Below, one piece after another: positions 21,687 to 31,052 of a stretch of DNA of 64,000 nucleotides. Position 1 is the first letter of the stretch, and every line of letters starts with the position of its first letter. Made by a program: the position numbers and the translations under genes. The notes beneath the pieces are model-generated. The model saw only the letters and a list, made by a program, of their open reading frames with translations, had not been told where the DNA came from and searched no databases. This DNA comes from Bifidobacterium dentium JCM 1195 = DSM 20436 (GTDB taxonomy: Bacteria > Actinomycetota > Actinomycetes > Actinomycetales > Bifidobacteriaceae). Where the stretch lies: positions 434,001 through 498,000 of the forward strand of contig NZ_AP012326.1 of the NCBI RefSeq assembly GCF_001042595.1, read 5' to 3'.

Positions 21687-24329
21687 ATGGAGGGTCCCGA
21701 AATCAAGGCTGTAGAAGCCGTTATCGATAATGGTTCATTCGGCAAGCGCACGCTGCGCTTCGAGACCGGTCGTCTCGCCCAGCAGGCGGATGGTGCCGTC
21801 GCCGCCTATCTTGATGATGATTCGATGATTCTGTCGACCACCACCGCCGGTTCCAGCCCGAAGGAGAACTACGACTTCTTCCCGCTGACCGTCGACGTGG
21901 AAGAGAAGATGTATGCCGCCGGCAAAATCCCGGGCTCGTTCTTCCGCCGTGAGGGCCGCCCGAGCTCCGAGGCCATTCTCGCCTGCCGTATCATCGACCG
22001 TCCGCTGCGTCCGTTGTTCCCGCACACCCTGCGCAATGAGGTGCAGGTCGTCGAAACCGTACTCGCCGTCAATCCGGATGATGCCTATGACGTCATCGCA
22101 CTGAACGCGGCTTCCGCCTCCACCATGATTTCCGGTCTGCCGTTCGAAGGCCCGGTCTCCGGTGTGCGTCTGGCTCTGATCGACGGCCAGTGGGTCGCCT
22201 TCCCGCGTTGGAGCGAGCGTGAGCGCGCCGTGTTCGAAATCGTGGTCGCCGGCCGCGTCGTCGAGAACGGTGACGTCGCCATCGCCATGATCGAAGCCGG
22301 TGCCGGCAAGAACGCCTGGCACCTCATCTACGACGAAGGCCAGACCAAGCCGGACGAGGAAGTCGTCGCCGGTGGTCTCGAAGCCGCCAAGCCGTTCATC
22401 AAGGTGATCTGCGAGGCCCAGGCCGAGCTCAAGAAGATCGCCGCGAAGGAAACCAAGGAATTCCAGCTCTTCCCGGAGTACACCGAGGACCTGTACAACC
22501 GTATCGACGAGATCGCGCACGCCGATCTCGATGAGGCTCTGTCCATCGCCGAGAAGCTGCCGCGTCAGGATCGCATCCACGAGATCAAGGAAGGCGTCAA
22601 GGCCACCCTCGCGGAAGAGTTCACCGACATGGACGACGCCGAGAAGGACAAGGAGATCGGCAACGCCTTCAAGGAGCTGCAGCGCCAGATCGTGCGCCGT
22701 CGTATCCTGACCCAGGATTACCGCATCGACGGCCGTGGCCTGCGTGACATCCGCACCCTGTCCGCCGAGGTGGACATCGTGCCGCGCGTGCACGGTTCCG
22801 CCCTGTTCCAGCGTGGCGAGACCCAGATTCTGGGCGTCTCCACCCTGAACATGCTCAAGATGGAGCAGCAGATCGACGCACTGTCCGGTCCGCAGTCCAA
22901 GCGTTACATGCACAACTATGAGATGCCGCCGTATTCCACCGGCGAGACCGGTCGCGTCGGTTCTCCGAAGCGCCGTGAGATCGGCCATGGCGCCCTCGCC
23001 GAGAAGGCTCTCGTGCCGGTGCTGCCGAGCCGCGAGGAGTTCCCGTACGCCATCCGTCAGGTCTCCGAGGCCATCGGTTCCAACGGTTCCACCTCCATGG
23101 GTTCCGTGTGCGCCTCCACGCTGTCCCTGCTCGCCGCAGGCGTTCCGCTGAAGGCTCCGGTCGCGGGCATCGCCATGGGCCTGGTGTCCGGTGACGTCGA
23201 CGGCCAGCACATCTTCAAGACCCTGACCGATATCCTCGGTGCCGAAGATGCCTTCGGCGACATGGACTTCAAGGTCGCCGGCACCTCTGAATTCATCACC
23301 GCCCTGCAGCTCGACACCAAGCTCGACGGCATTCCGGCCGACATTCTGGCCTCTGCCTTGCAGCAGGCCAAGGAAGCCCGCACCACCATCCTCGAGGTCA
23401 TCAACGAGTGCATCGACGGCCCGGCCGAGATGAGCCCGTTCGCGCCGCGCATCATCACCACCACCGTTCCGGTCGACAAGATCGGCGAGGTCATCGGCCC
23501 GAAGGGCAAGATGATCAATCAGATCCAGGAAGAGACCGGCGCCGAGATCGCCATCGAGGATGACGGTACCGTGTTCATCTCTTCCGAGGGCGGCGAGGGT
23601 GCCGAAAAGGCCAAGGAGATCATCGACTCCATCGCTAACCCGCACGTGCCGGAATCCGGCGAGACCTACAACGGCAAGGTTGTGAAGACCACCTCCTTCG
23701 GTGCCTTCGTGAACCTGACCCCGGGTACCGATGGCCTGCTGCACATCTCCCAGATCCGCAACCTGGCCAACGGCGAGCGTATCGACGCCGTCGAAGACGT
23801 GCTCAAGGAAGGCGACACCGTTGAGGTGATCGTGCAGGGCGTCGACGACCGTGGCAAGATCAGCCTCGCCATCCCGGGCTTCGAGGATCAGGAATCCTCC
23901 GCACCTCGCCGCGAGCATGGCGACCGTTCCGATCGTGATGACCGTCGTGGCGGCCGTGGCCGTCGTGACGATCGCCGTTCCGATCGTGACGACCGTGACT
24001 ACGATGATCGTCCGCGTCGTCGTCGTTCCGATCGTGACGACCGTGATTATGATGATCGTCCGCGTCGTCGTCGCGAACGTGACTATGACGATCGTGACGA
24101 CCGTGACTACGATGATCGTCCGCGTCGTCGTCGTTCCGATCGTGACGATCGCGACTACGATCGTGATGACCGTCGTTCCGACCGTCGCGGTGGTCGTGGC
24201 CGCCGTGATGACCGCAATCCGCGTTACGCCGCCGACGAGAACTACGACGAGTACCGCGCCGATCGCGAAGAGCGTTCCGAACGCCCGCGTCGCCGCATTC
24301 GTCGCGACTTCGATCCCTTCGAGGACTGA
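21687..24329 (+). CDS. pnp: Polyribonucleotide nucleotidyltransferase (PNPase)
   Basis: 880 residues, longer than typical PNPases because of its C-terminal tail. Order: first RNase PH domain (about 20-150), helical linker, second RNase PH domain (about 350-560), KH domain (about 585-645, [17 protein letters not shown]) and S1 domain (about 655-730, [26 protein letters not shown]). From about residue 737 to the end the protein is almost only Asp, Arg and Tyr, with repeats of the type [15 protein letters not shown]. It degrades RNA 3'-to-5' by phosphorolysis. Start ATG follows AAGGAGG. Arg-rich tails occur in other actinobacterial PNPases; the regularity of this one is notable. Confidence 0.97.
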   Translation: MEGPEIKAVEAVIDNGSFGKRTLRFETGRLAQQADGAVAAYLDDDSMILSTTTAGSSPKENYDFFPLTVDVEEKMYAAGKIPGSFFRREGRPSSEAILACRIIDRPLRPLFPHTLRNEVQVVETVLAVNPDDAYDVIALNAASASTMISGLPFEGPVSGVRLALIDGQWVAFPRWSERERAVFEIVVAGRVVENGDVAIAMIEAGAGKNAWHLIYDEGQTKPDEEVVAGGLEAAKPFIKVICEAQAELKKIAAKETKEFQLFPEYTEDLYNRIDEIAHADLDEALSIAEKLPRQDRIHEIKEGVKATLAEEFTDMDDAEKDKEIGNAFKELQRQIVRRRILTQDYRIDGRGLRDIRTLSAEVDIVPRVHGSALFQRGETQILGVSTLNMLKMEQQIDALSGPQSKRYMHNYEMPPYSTGETGRVGSPKRREIGHGALAEKALVPVLPSREEFPYAIRQVSEAIGSNGSTSMGSVCASTLSLLAAGVPLKAPVAGIAMGLVSGDVDGQHIFKTLTDILGAEDAFGDMDFKVAGTSEFITALQLDTKLDGIPADILASALQQAKEARTTILEVINECIDGPAEMSPFAPRIITTTVPVDKIGEVIGPKGKMINQIQEETGAEIAIEDDGTVFISSEGGEGAEKAKEIIDSIANPHVPESGETYNGKVVKTTSFGAFVNLTPGTDGLLHISQIRNLANGERIDAVEDVLKEGDTVEVIVQGVDDRGKISLAIPGFEDQESSAPRREHGDRSDRDDRRGGRGRRDDRRSDRDDRDYDDRPRRRRSDRDDRDYDDRPRRRRERDYDDRDDRDYDDRPRRRRSDRDDRDYDRDDRRSDRRGGRGRRDDRNPRYAADENYDEYRADREERSERPRRRIRRDFDPFED
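23985..24175 (+). repeat. Tandem in-frame repeat encoding the D/R/Y-rich PNPase tail
   Basis: Units of about 48 bases encode [20 protein letters not shown] segments. Three copies of GATGATCGTCCGCGTCGTCG are visible at intervals of roughly 48-66 bases. The high DNA identity between units suggests recent slippage or recombination. Unit number is likely to vary between strains. Confidence 0.8.
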
Positions 24330-24414
24330 TGGCGAAGGCTGATAGCTAGAGGCTTCATCGCAACGAACGCGTGGCAATCATGGTGCCGCCCTGCATATCG
24401 GAGTCGGATGCCAT

Positions 24415-24443
24415 TTGGGATGAAATAGGCAAGATAGTACAAT
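24415..24443 (+). promoter_or_regulatory. Promoter for lemA
   Basis: TTGGGA at 24415-24420 and TACAAT at 24438-24443 have 17 bases between them and lie about 60 bases before the lemA start. Confidence 0.55.
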
Positions 24444-24501
24444 GTGTAGGGTCTATGCGAAGATAGTCAAGGAAATAATAAGCTAAAGGTAAGGATTGGC
24501 G

Positions 24502-25065
24502 ATGAATATTGGCATTATTATCGCGGTCGTCGTAATTGTTCTTATTGTGCTGTGGGCCATTTCCGCTTATAACGGCTTGGTTACCTTGCGTAACCGCGTC
24601 AAGAACGGTTGGGCGCAGATCGACGTGCAATTGAAGCAGCGTGCGGATCTCATCCCGAACCTTGTCGAAACCGTCAAGGGTTATGCCAGCCACGAGTCCG
24701 AGGTGTTCACCCAGGTGACCCAAGCCCGTGCGGGCGTGGTGCAGGCGGCTCAGTCCGGCGACGTGGCACAGCGCATTCAGGCCGAAAATCAGCTCAGCCG
24801 CGCACTGGTCAACCTGCAGGCCACCGCCGAGGCATATCCGGAACTGAAGGCCAACGAAAACTTCATGGATCTGCAGTCCCAACTCAAGTCTCTCGAAGAG
24901 AAGATCGCCTACGCCCGTCAGTTCTACAACGATGTGGTACAGAAGTACAACACCCGGATCGAAGTCGTGCCGACGAACATCATCGCAGGCCTGTTCCACT
25001 TCGAGCAGGCGACGTACTTCCAAGTCGACGAAGCCGATCGCCAGACGCCTCAGGTCAAGTTCTGA
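24502..25065 (+). CDS. lemA: LemA family protein
   Basis: 187 residues. One N-terminal transmembrane helix (about 4-22) is followed by the family signature [40 protein letters not shown] long alpha-helical domain ends near [12 protein letters not shown]. The bulk is predicted cytoplasmic or extracytoplasmic depending on helix orientation. The exact biochemical role of LemA is unsettled. The ATG at 24502 is chosen because the TTG at 24496 is poor and AAGG sits upstream. It is followed by a terminator and then by a DUF2207 membrane protein, a partnership seen in many bacteria and suggesting a common envelope function. Confidence 0.93.
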   Translation: MNIGIIIAVVVIVLIVLWAISAYNGLVTLRNRVKNGWAQIDVQLKQRADLIPNLVETVKGYASHESEVFTQVTQARAGVVQAAQSGDVAQRIQAENQLSRALVNLQATAEAYPELKANENFMDLQSQLKSLEEKIAYARQFYNDVVQKYNTRIEVVPTNIIAGLFHFEQATYFQVDEADRQTPQVKF

Positions 25066-25077
25066 CCGATACCCCCT

Positions 25078-25109
25078 AAGCCTCATCCACATTACGGATG
25101 AGGCTTTTG
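25078..25109 (+). terminator. Intrinsic terminator after lemA
   Basis: AAGCCTCATCC and GGATGAGGCTT make a perfect 11-base stem with an 8-base loop, ending in TTTT. Confidence 0.85.
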
Positions 25110-25152
25110 CGTCCGTCCGGTTTTTCACGGCTTCACACGGAAAGGAGTGCCG

Positions 25153-27438
25153 ATGAAGTTCAGACACATGCTTACCAGCGCCATCACCGCCATAATCATC
25201 AGCGTAATAGTGGTGGGTGGCATCATCGTGGTCTTCGAGGCCAACGGCGACGAGCCCGATATGAGCTACAAAACGCTTGATCTGGATGCGCAGATTACGG
25301 CCGACGGCGATTTGAGGGTCACGCAGCATATCGATGTGACGCTTCGCGATCGCAGCGATGACGACTACGAACGTCCATGGAAGCAGCTGTACCAGCAGTA
25401 TGATCTTTCCGAAGATGCGATCACCAACATCACCGACATCAGCGTATCCGACCCGTTCACCGGCAAGGAATATCCGCAGGGAAGCATTGCCATTCCGAGC
25501 AACTATTCCAAGCTGGAATGGAACGAACAGCATGCCGGGCAGTGGTATATCGCCGACGTGACCCAGGGTGATTCCAATCCGCAACCCTATGACCCGCAGA
25601 CGCAAGGGTTCACGGCGAAGCATTCCAACGGTAATGGCGAATCGACTACGGCCCGGGTGGAACGGGAGTTGAAATCCGATTCCGCCGCCACTTCCGCCCA
25701 GCATCGTACCGTGGAAATCGGCTGGAACATTCCCTCGATTTCGTCGGCCAGCGGCCTGAAGTTCGACGTCAGCATGACCTTCAAGAATGCGGTTACGAAA
25801 TACAAGGACGTCACCGCCATGCAGTGGGAGCCGTTCGGCAAGAAGAACCGGATTCCGATCGGTAAAGTGACCGGTACGCTCACCTTCCCCGATGGCGCCA
25901 CCAGCAAGAACACGTGGGGTTGGCTGCACGTCACGCGTGCGAATTCGACCGATCGCGGCAAGAATGGTTCGCTCGTGTTCTCCGCTGATGACATACGATC
26001 GGGCGATTATCTTGACATCGTGGCCATGTTCGATTCCACGTTGGCCGGCAATGTGGCGCGCACGTCGGGCAAGGACGCCAAGAGCACGTTCATGAAGATC
26101 GAAACGCAGGACGAGAAGGAATGGCGTGATGAACAACGTCACTCCGCCAGAATGCGCGTATTGAGCTGGGTGGTCACGGGCGCGCTCGGCATCATATTGT
26201 GCATACTGGGCATGATTGGCGCCATTCGCAGCATCAGGGCATCGCAATACCATGGTGGCATCGAGTATTGGCGTGACCCGCCGGACATGTCTCCGGCCAG
26301 CGCGGCCAAGCTGATGGGGGTGTTGGCCGGACCGTCCGGACTTGGCGGGAGGGACTCGAGCATTCGTAACCGCCAGATGAGTTCGACCGTCATGTCGTTG
26401 GCCTCAAAGGGGGCAATCGCCATCTATCCTGGACCTGCGGAGCTGTATGTCGGTTATGACATGTCCGCTACCAGCGCAACGACGTTGGCGGCGATGATCG
26501 CTTCGAACGGCAAGGAATCGGAGCTGCGCAAGTCCAGCACCGTGGTGATTTTGCCGGTAGTCTACGACAATGTCGAATCATTGAATCTCAGCCAATCCGA
26601 GCGGGCCGCACTGGACATTCTGGTCAAGGCCGCAGCGCTGACCGGCAGCAGGGTCTACGATCTCAAGGCCATGAAGAGCGCATTGGGGAAGTACAGCAAG
26701 GCCTACAAACTGCAGGAAGCCTTCGACAGAGCCTGCGACAAGGAATTCGGCAGGCTTGGTGCCACGCAGAGCACCGGTTACGGTGCGCGTATGTGCGGCG
26801 TGTTTGGCGTTCTGCTCAGTCTTGTCATGACGGTCAGGTTCGTCAGTTCGGGAAGCGAGTTGGCGTTGGCGCTCGTGGAATGCCTGCCGATCATGGTGGT
26901 GTCGATATTCATCATCAAGATCACGCGTTCCACCGCCATCACCGAGGCGGGGCAGCAGTATGCCGGTCAGGTGCAGGGGTTGAAGAACTACCTGGAGGAT
27001 TTCAGCGATTTCACCGACCGCAACGTACTCGACCTGACCCTGTGGGGTCGTTACATGGTATATGCGACGGCGTTCGGCATTTCCGCGAAGGCCGCCGCGC
27101 AGTTGGCCAAGGCCTACCCTGAGGTGACCGATCCGGAATGGTTGGATCAGAACGCCGCGTCCTCGTACCTGTACTGGCCGTGCCGTTCGTATTCACTCAC
27201 GTCGGGTTCCGCTTTCGCTTCGGCGGCCGGATCGTTCGATGCATCGGCGTTCAGCGCGAATTATGGCGATTTCGGAGCGCAGCTGAATTCCAGCTTCTCC
27301 GACATTCGCTCCACCATGGCCGCGACTGCGCCGTCATCATCCAGCGGTGGTTCCGGTGGCGGCTTCTCCGGTGGTTCCGGTGGCGGCTTCGGCGGTTCGT
27401 CCGGTGGCGGTGGCGGCGGCTCGTTCGGCGGACGCTGA
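25153..27438 (+). CDS. DUF2207 domain membrane protein
   Basis: About 761 residues. An N-terminal hydrophobic helix (about 10-30, signal anchor) is followed by a large extracytoplasmic beta-rich domain with DLDAQITADGDLRVTQHIDVTL, typical of DUF2207. A transmembrane helix lies near residue 335-360, then a cytoplasmic segment, then one or two more helices near 540-600. The C-terminal tail is strongly glycine/serine-rich (GGSGGGFSGGSGGGFGG), a common ending for this family. The start at 25153 fits AAAGGAG; the GTG at 25147 overlaps that site. It sits directly behind lemA, and both genes probably serve the same unknown envelope process. No catalytic motif is visible. Confidence 0.85.
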   Translation: MKFRHMLTSAITAIIISVIVVGGIIVVFEANGDEPDMSYKTLDLDAQITADGDLRVTQHIDVTLRDRSDDDYERPWKQLYQQYDLSEDAITNITDISVSDPFTGKEYPQGSIAIPSNYSKLEWNEQHAGQWYIADVTQGDSNPQPYDPQTQGFTAKHSNGNGESTTARVERELKSDSAATSAQHRTVEIGWNIPSISSASGLKFDVSMTFKNAVTKYKDVTAMQWEPFGKKNRIPIGKVTGTLTFPDGATSKNTWGWLHVTRANSTDRGKNGSLVFSADDIRSGDYLDIVAMFDSTLAGNVARTSGKDAKSTFMKIETQDEKEWRDEQRHSARMRVLSWVVTGALGIILCILGMIGAIRSIRASQYHGGIEYWRDPPDMSPASAAKLMGVLAGPSGLGGRDSSIRNRQMSSTVMSLASKGAIAIYPGPAELYVGYDMSATSATTLAAMIASNGKESELRKSSTVVILPVVYDNVESLNLSQSERAALDILVKAAALTGSRVYDLKAMKSALGKYSKAYKLQEAFDRACDKEFGRLGATQSTGYGARMCGVFGVLLSLVMTVRFVSSGSELALALVECLPIMVVSIFIIKITRSTAITEAGQQYAGQVQGLKNYLEDFSDFTDRNVLDLTLWGRYMVYATAFGISAKAAAQLAKAYPEVTDPEWLDQNAASSYLYWPCRSYSLTSGSAFASAAGSFDASAFSANYGDFGAQLNSSFSDIRSTMAATAPSSSSGGSGGGFSGGSGGGFGGSSGGGGGGSFGGR

Positions 27439-27461
27439 TCGGCCACTGAAGCCGCGTATGG

Positions 27462-27501
27462 AAAGCCTGCCTTTCGCCTAGGGCGATTGGTAGGCTTTGC
27501 T
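27462..27501 (+). terminator. Terminator-like hairpin after the DUF2207 gene
   Basis: AAAGCCTGCC pairs with GGTAGGCTTT (one G-T pair), and an inner TCGCC/GGCGA extends the stem. The T-run after it is only three bases, so efficiency is uncertain. Confidence 0.55.
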
Positions 27502-27510
27502 GTTGGAGGG

Positions 27511-27534
27511 CATGGATTTCCGTAGAAATCCATG
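27511..27534. promoter_or_regulatory. Perfect inverted repeat in the leader of the aldo/keto reductase gene
   Basis: CATGGATTTC and GAAATCCATG are perfect 10-base arms around CGTA. The element sits 34 bases before the chosen start at 27568. It could be a repressor operator or an RNA hairpin. Confidence 0.5.
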
Positions 27535-27567
27535 CTGGTAAGACAAGGCTTCTTTGAAGGAGAAGAC

Positions 27568-28431
27568 ATGACCCTGTTCCGCAATCTCGGACCGTTCCGC
27601 ACCACTGCCATCGGTCACGGTGAAATGCCGCTGACCATCGAAAACAACCGTGGCCATGACATCGGCATCGAAACGCTGCACGCCTCACTGGACGCAGGCT
27701 GCCGCCATATCGACACCGCCTGGGCCTACTACACTCCGGGCGAGGAGGAGCAGACCGGTGAAAAGCTGGTGCGTGAGGCCCTGGAAACCTGGCATGGCCC
27801 GCGCGACGAGGTCACCGTGGCCACCAAGGTCGGTCTTCGTCGTGCGTGGGAGGGCGACAAGCCGGTGTGGCCGCGCGATGGCAAGCCGGAGCATCTCATC
27901 GCATACGGCAAGCAGTCCGCGCAGGCGCTCGGCGTCGATTCGATTGACTTGCTGTACCTGCACCGTCATGATCCGGAAGTGCCGTACAACGAATCCTGCG
28001 AAGGCATCAAGGCATTGCTCGATCAGGGTGTGGCCCAGTGGGCGGGCGTTTCCAACGTGAGCATCGAGCAGTTGAAGATCGCGCAGGAGATTCTCGGCGA
28101 CAAGCTCGTAGCCGTGCAGAACCAGTATTCCCCGATTCACCTGGAGACGCAGGATACGCTGGACTACTGCGCCGAGGCCGGCCTGGCGTTCGTATGCTGG
28201 AGCCCGCTCGGCGGGTATCGCCATCCGTATGATGAGCACCTGTTCGACCCGTTCCGTGAGGTAGCGGCCAAGCATGACGTGAGCTACCAGCAGGTAGTGC
28301 TCGCTTGGGAGCTTGCCAAGGGCGATCATATGTTCGTGATTCCGGGAGCGCACCGCCCCGAAACCATTCTCGACTCCCTGAAGGCCGATGAGCTTGAGCT
28401 CACCGATGAGGAGCTTGCCTTCCTCGGCTGA
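27568..28431 (+). CDS. Aldo/keto reductase
   Basis: 287 residues, a single (beta/alpha)8 barrel NADPH-dependent reductase of carbonyl compounds. The catalytic tetrad is visible: Asp and Tyr in HIDTAWAYYTPG, Lys in VATKVGLR and His in YLHRHDPEVP. The cofactor-binding C-terminal part has FVCWSPLGGY and VIPGAHRPE. The ATG at 27568 follows AAGGAG; an upstream ATG at 27532 lies inside the inverted repeat and is less likely. The physiological substrate cannot be told from sequence. It converges with the LysE exporter gene. Confidence 0.9.
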   Translation: MTLFRNLGPFRTTAIGHGEMPLTIENNRGHDIGIETLHASLDAGCRHIDTAWAYYTPGEEEQTGEKLVREALETWHGPRDEVTVATKVGLRRAWEGDKPVWPRDGKPEHLIAYGKQSAQALGVDSIDLLYLHRHDPEVPYNESCEGIKALLDQGVAQWAGVSNVSIEQLKIAQEILGDKLVAVQNQYSPIHLETQDTLDYCAEAGLAFVCWSPLGGYRHPYDEHLFDPFREVAAKHDVSYQQVVLAWELAKGDHMFVIPGAHRPETILDSLKADELELTDEELAFLG

Positions 28432-28529
28432 GCGTCTCCGTCGATCTGCCTTTTGACGTCTTTCGTGGCCGTAATCAGCATGGTTGCGGTACGGGTTTGC
28501 GGCGCCAAAGACGGCAAAAGGCAGCGGGC

Positions 28530-29189
28530 TTACAGGATGGCGATGGCAAAGTCCGCGAGGAGCTTGATGCCGTAGAGCATCACCACGGCACCGCACGCCC
28601 GGTTCATGAAGCCGATGACCTTCGGGCTGAACTTATGGCTGAACACCGAAATCAGCAGCGTAAGCCCGATGAACCATAGTGCGGAAGCGATTTCCACGCC
28701 CGTGATGAACGGCGTGGACTGCGACATGGTGAGCGTGGCGCTGAAGGCGCCGAGCATCAGCGTGCCGTCGATGATGGCCTGCGGGTTGAGCCATGTCACC
28801 ACACCGGCGGTGATGATGGTGCTCAGCAGTTCGTTATCGCCGCCGAAGCGTGACGCCACCTGATGCGCCGTATTACGGGACTGAGCGATATTGTCGGAAG
28901 ACTGGCCATGCTTTCTGGCGAACAGCAATCCCGCACCGATATGGAGCACGACCAGCCCGCCGACGGCCAGAACACCCAGGCGCAGCAGGTCGTAACGTTG
29001 CATCAGCTTGCCGATGCCGAAGAAGCATGACAACGACAGCGAAACATCAAAGACCAATACGATCAGGGCGGTCAGCAACGCACGTCGGCGCGGCTTGGTC
29101 AGCGCCGAATTGATGACGAACAGATTCTGCATGCCGATCGGTGCGGTATACGCCAATCCCAGCGTGAGACCCTGAAAAAACAATCCCAT
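28530..29189 (-). CDS. LysE/ArgO-type amino acid exporter
   Basis: 219 residues with six hydrophobic helices and the LysE signature near the N-terminus, GLAYTAPIGMQNLFVINSAL. The motif TWLNPQAIIDG is the conserved mid-protein stretch. Family members export basic or other amino acids in exchange for protons. The ATG at 29189 with GAGG upstream is preferred over the TTG at 29213. The gene diverges from a MocR-type regulator, and the 228-base gap is packed with inverted repeats. This strongly suggests that the regulator controls the exporter. Confidence 0.88.
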   Translation of the reverse strand: MGLFFQGLTLGLAYTAPIGMQNLFVINSALTKPRRRALLTALIVLVFDVSLSLSCFFGIGKLMQRYDLLRLGVLAVGGLVVLHIGAGLLFARKHGQSSDNIAQSRNTAHQVASRFGGDNELLSTIITAGVVTWLNPQAIIDGTLMLGAFSATLTMSQSTPFITGVEIASALWFIGLTLLISVFSHKFSPKVIGFMNRACGAVVMLYGIKLLADFAIAIL

Positions 29190-29214
29190 AACAACCTCAG
29201 CATTCTCACCCAAA

Positions 29215-29260
29215 AACGTTTGGCTGGTTTTCCTTCATCCAACCAATCTCAGCCAAATCG
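29215..29260. promoter_or_regulatory. Inverted repeat, exporter-proximal MocR site candidate
   Basis: TTTGGCTG and CAGCCAAA form perfect 8-base arms about 20 bases apart, and CCAACCA lies between them. The same CCAGCCAAA word recurs near 29351-29359. The location just upstream of the exporter start suits control of that gene. Confidence 0.5.
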
Positions 29261-29365
29261 TCATCGCATAAAAAGGGTGTTTCATCCTTATATCGCAAAG
29301 ATATGCGCTTAAACTAGTGATTATCTTAGAGGCATAATTACAGTAGACAACCAGCCAAAGTCTTG

Positions 29366-29392
29366 AAGTTGGTCCAACCAAGCGACCAACTT
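29366..29392. promoter_or_regulatory. Perfect inverted repeat, regulator-proximal MocR site candidate
   Basis: AAGTTGGTC (29366-29374) and GACCAACTT (29384-29392) are perfect 9-base arms separated by CAACCAAGC, ending about 25 bases before the regulator's start. Such a site would suit autoregulation by a dimeric regulator. Confidence 0.6.
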
Positions 29393-29417
29393 GGCCGAAT
29401 CGACCGCAAGGAGGGTC

Positions 29418-30947
29418 ATGGCACGTGTCGCCCCACTGAACATCGACTGGAAGCCGAGTCGTGAATCCGACAGGCCCATCACCGAGCAGATCGTCGACTA
29501 CATGTGCGAACAGGTGTCGAGCGGCAACTGGGCCATCGGTTCGAGGCTTCCGTCGCAGCGTGCCCTGGCCGAATGGTTCGGCGTGAACCGTTCCACCATC
29601 ATCGCGGCCATCAACGAACTGTCGGATTACGGCATCGTCGAAGGGCAGCATGGCGCGGGCACGAGAATCGTCAGCAATACGTGGTCGCTGATGCTGCCAG
29701 GCGCGCCGGACTGGGCCGATTATGTGGGCTCCGGCTTTTTCAGGGCGAACAATGCCACCATCCAAGCCATCAACCGCTACGAATTCGTGCCGAACATGAC
29801 CCGCATCGGCACTGGCGAACTCGACCCACGGCTTTTTCCCAAAGCCATGTGGAAGCAGGTGCTCGGCGAGGCGGCGAACGAGATCGATTCGCTCGGCTAC
29901 CCGCCGCCGGAAGGACTGCCCGCATTGCGTGAGGCGATCGCCGCACACATGTGCGCCACGGGCATCGAATGCACGCCGGCGCAGGTGCTGGTGACGAGCG
30001 GCGCATTGCAGGCGTTGCAGATGATCTCCATGAGCCTGCTGCCGGCGAACTCCATCGTCTATGCGGAATCGCCGAGCTACGTCAAGTCGTTGCAGATCTT
30101 CCAATCGGCCGGCATGCGTCTGAAAGGCGTGCCGATGGATGCCGACGGCTTGGATGTGGCCGCGTTGCAACGGCTGTTGCTGGGGCAGGAGACCGTAACG
30201 TCATCATCCGGCCTGCCATCCGACCATCTGCTGTCGGCCACAACGAGGAAGCATGCGGAGAACGCCATTCTGTACACGATTCCGACCAATCATAATCCGA
30301 CAAGCATCACCATGAGCGAGCGGCGGCGGCATGAACTGATCGCATGTTGCGTGGCCAACCGTCTGCCGATCATCGAGGACGGTGCCTACCGCGACCTGGT
30401 ATTCGACGGTGAAGCGCCACTGCCGTTGAAGGCGCTTGACGAGACCGGTATGGTGATTACGCTCGGCAGTGCGTCGAAGGCGCTGTCTCCGGGACTGCGC
30501 ATCGGTTGGATCGTGGCGAACGAGCCGATCGTGCAACGCCTCGCCGACGTGAAGATGCAGATGGACTACGGCGCGAGCGTCCTGAGCCAGTGGACGTTCA
30601 CCCGCTTCCTGAGTTCCGGTCTGTACGACGAATACGTTGCGGGATTGAAGATCGAGCTTCGTCGGCGGCGTGACCGCGCATTGGAGACGTTGCGCAAGAC
30701 GATGTCGGGACTTGCGCATTGGACCACGCCGCATGGTGGTTTCTACATCTGGCTCACCTTCGACCGTTCGATGCGCATGAATCGCCTGTTCCAGGAGACC
30801 GCGGAACGCGGCGTACTGCTTAATCCGGGTGACATCTACGATTTCGCAGCCGACAATTCCCTGCGCCTGAGCTACTCCTACACCACGCCGGAGGAGTTCG
30901 CCGCCGCCGTGGACGTACTGGCGGCGGTCGCCCGTGAGTTGGGATGA
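29418..30947 (+). CDS. MocR/GntR-family regulator with aminotransferase-like domain
   Basis: 509 residues. The N-terminal winged helix (about 15-85) contains SRLPSQRALAEWFGVNRSTIIAAINEL. The rest is a fold-type I aminotransferase domain with GYPPPEGLPALREAIAAHM, YTIPTNHNPTS and the PLP-binding lysine at about residue 354 in GSASKALSPGLRIGW. MocR proteins sense PLP or PLP-adducts of amino-type ligands. The ATG at 29418 has an AGGAGG; the frame extends to a non-ATG start at 29391. It is divergent from the LysE-type exporter and followed by an APC transporter. It may therefore act as an amino-compound sensor for both, though only the divergent gene shares its operator region. Confidence 0.92.
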   Translation: MARVAPLNIDWKPSRESDRPITEQIVDYMCEQVSSGNWAIGSRLPSQRALAEWFGVNRSTIIAAINELSDYGIVEGQHGAGTRIVSNTWSLMLPGAPDWADYVGSGFFRANNATIQAINRYEFVPNMTRIGTGELDPRLFPKAMWKQVLGEAANEIDSLGYPPPEGLPALREAIAAHMCATGIECTPAQVLVTSGALQALQMISMSLLPANSIVYAESPSYVKSLQIFQSAGMRLKGVPMDADGLDVAALQRLLLGQETVTSSSGLPSDHLLSATTRKHAENAILYTIPTNHNPTSITMSERRRHELIACCVANRLPIIEDGAYRDLVFDGEAPLPLKALDETGMVITLGSASKALSPGLRIGWIVANEPIVQRLADVKMQMDYGASVLSQWTFTRFLSSGLYDEYVAGLKIELRRRRDRALETLRKTMSGLAHWTTPHGGFYIWLTFDRSMRMNRLFQETAERGVLLNPGDIYDFAADNSLRLSYSYTTPEEFAAAVDVLAAVARELG

Positions 30948-31052
30948 GCCGATATGACGCGATTTTCCGGTTGATTGACGCATTTGCGGGTGTTGCCGCA
31001 AGGGAATCCATGGCGTAATGGGTCTTGTAGCCATACAAGAGAGGAGAACGTC

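Noticed and set aside
21735-24377. An 880-codon minus-strand frame opposite pnp
   Set aside because: It mirrors pnp almost exactly and is low-complexity at the repeat tail. No ribosome site or known motif is present.
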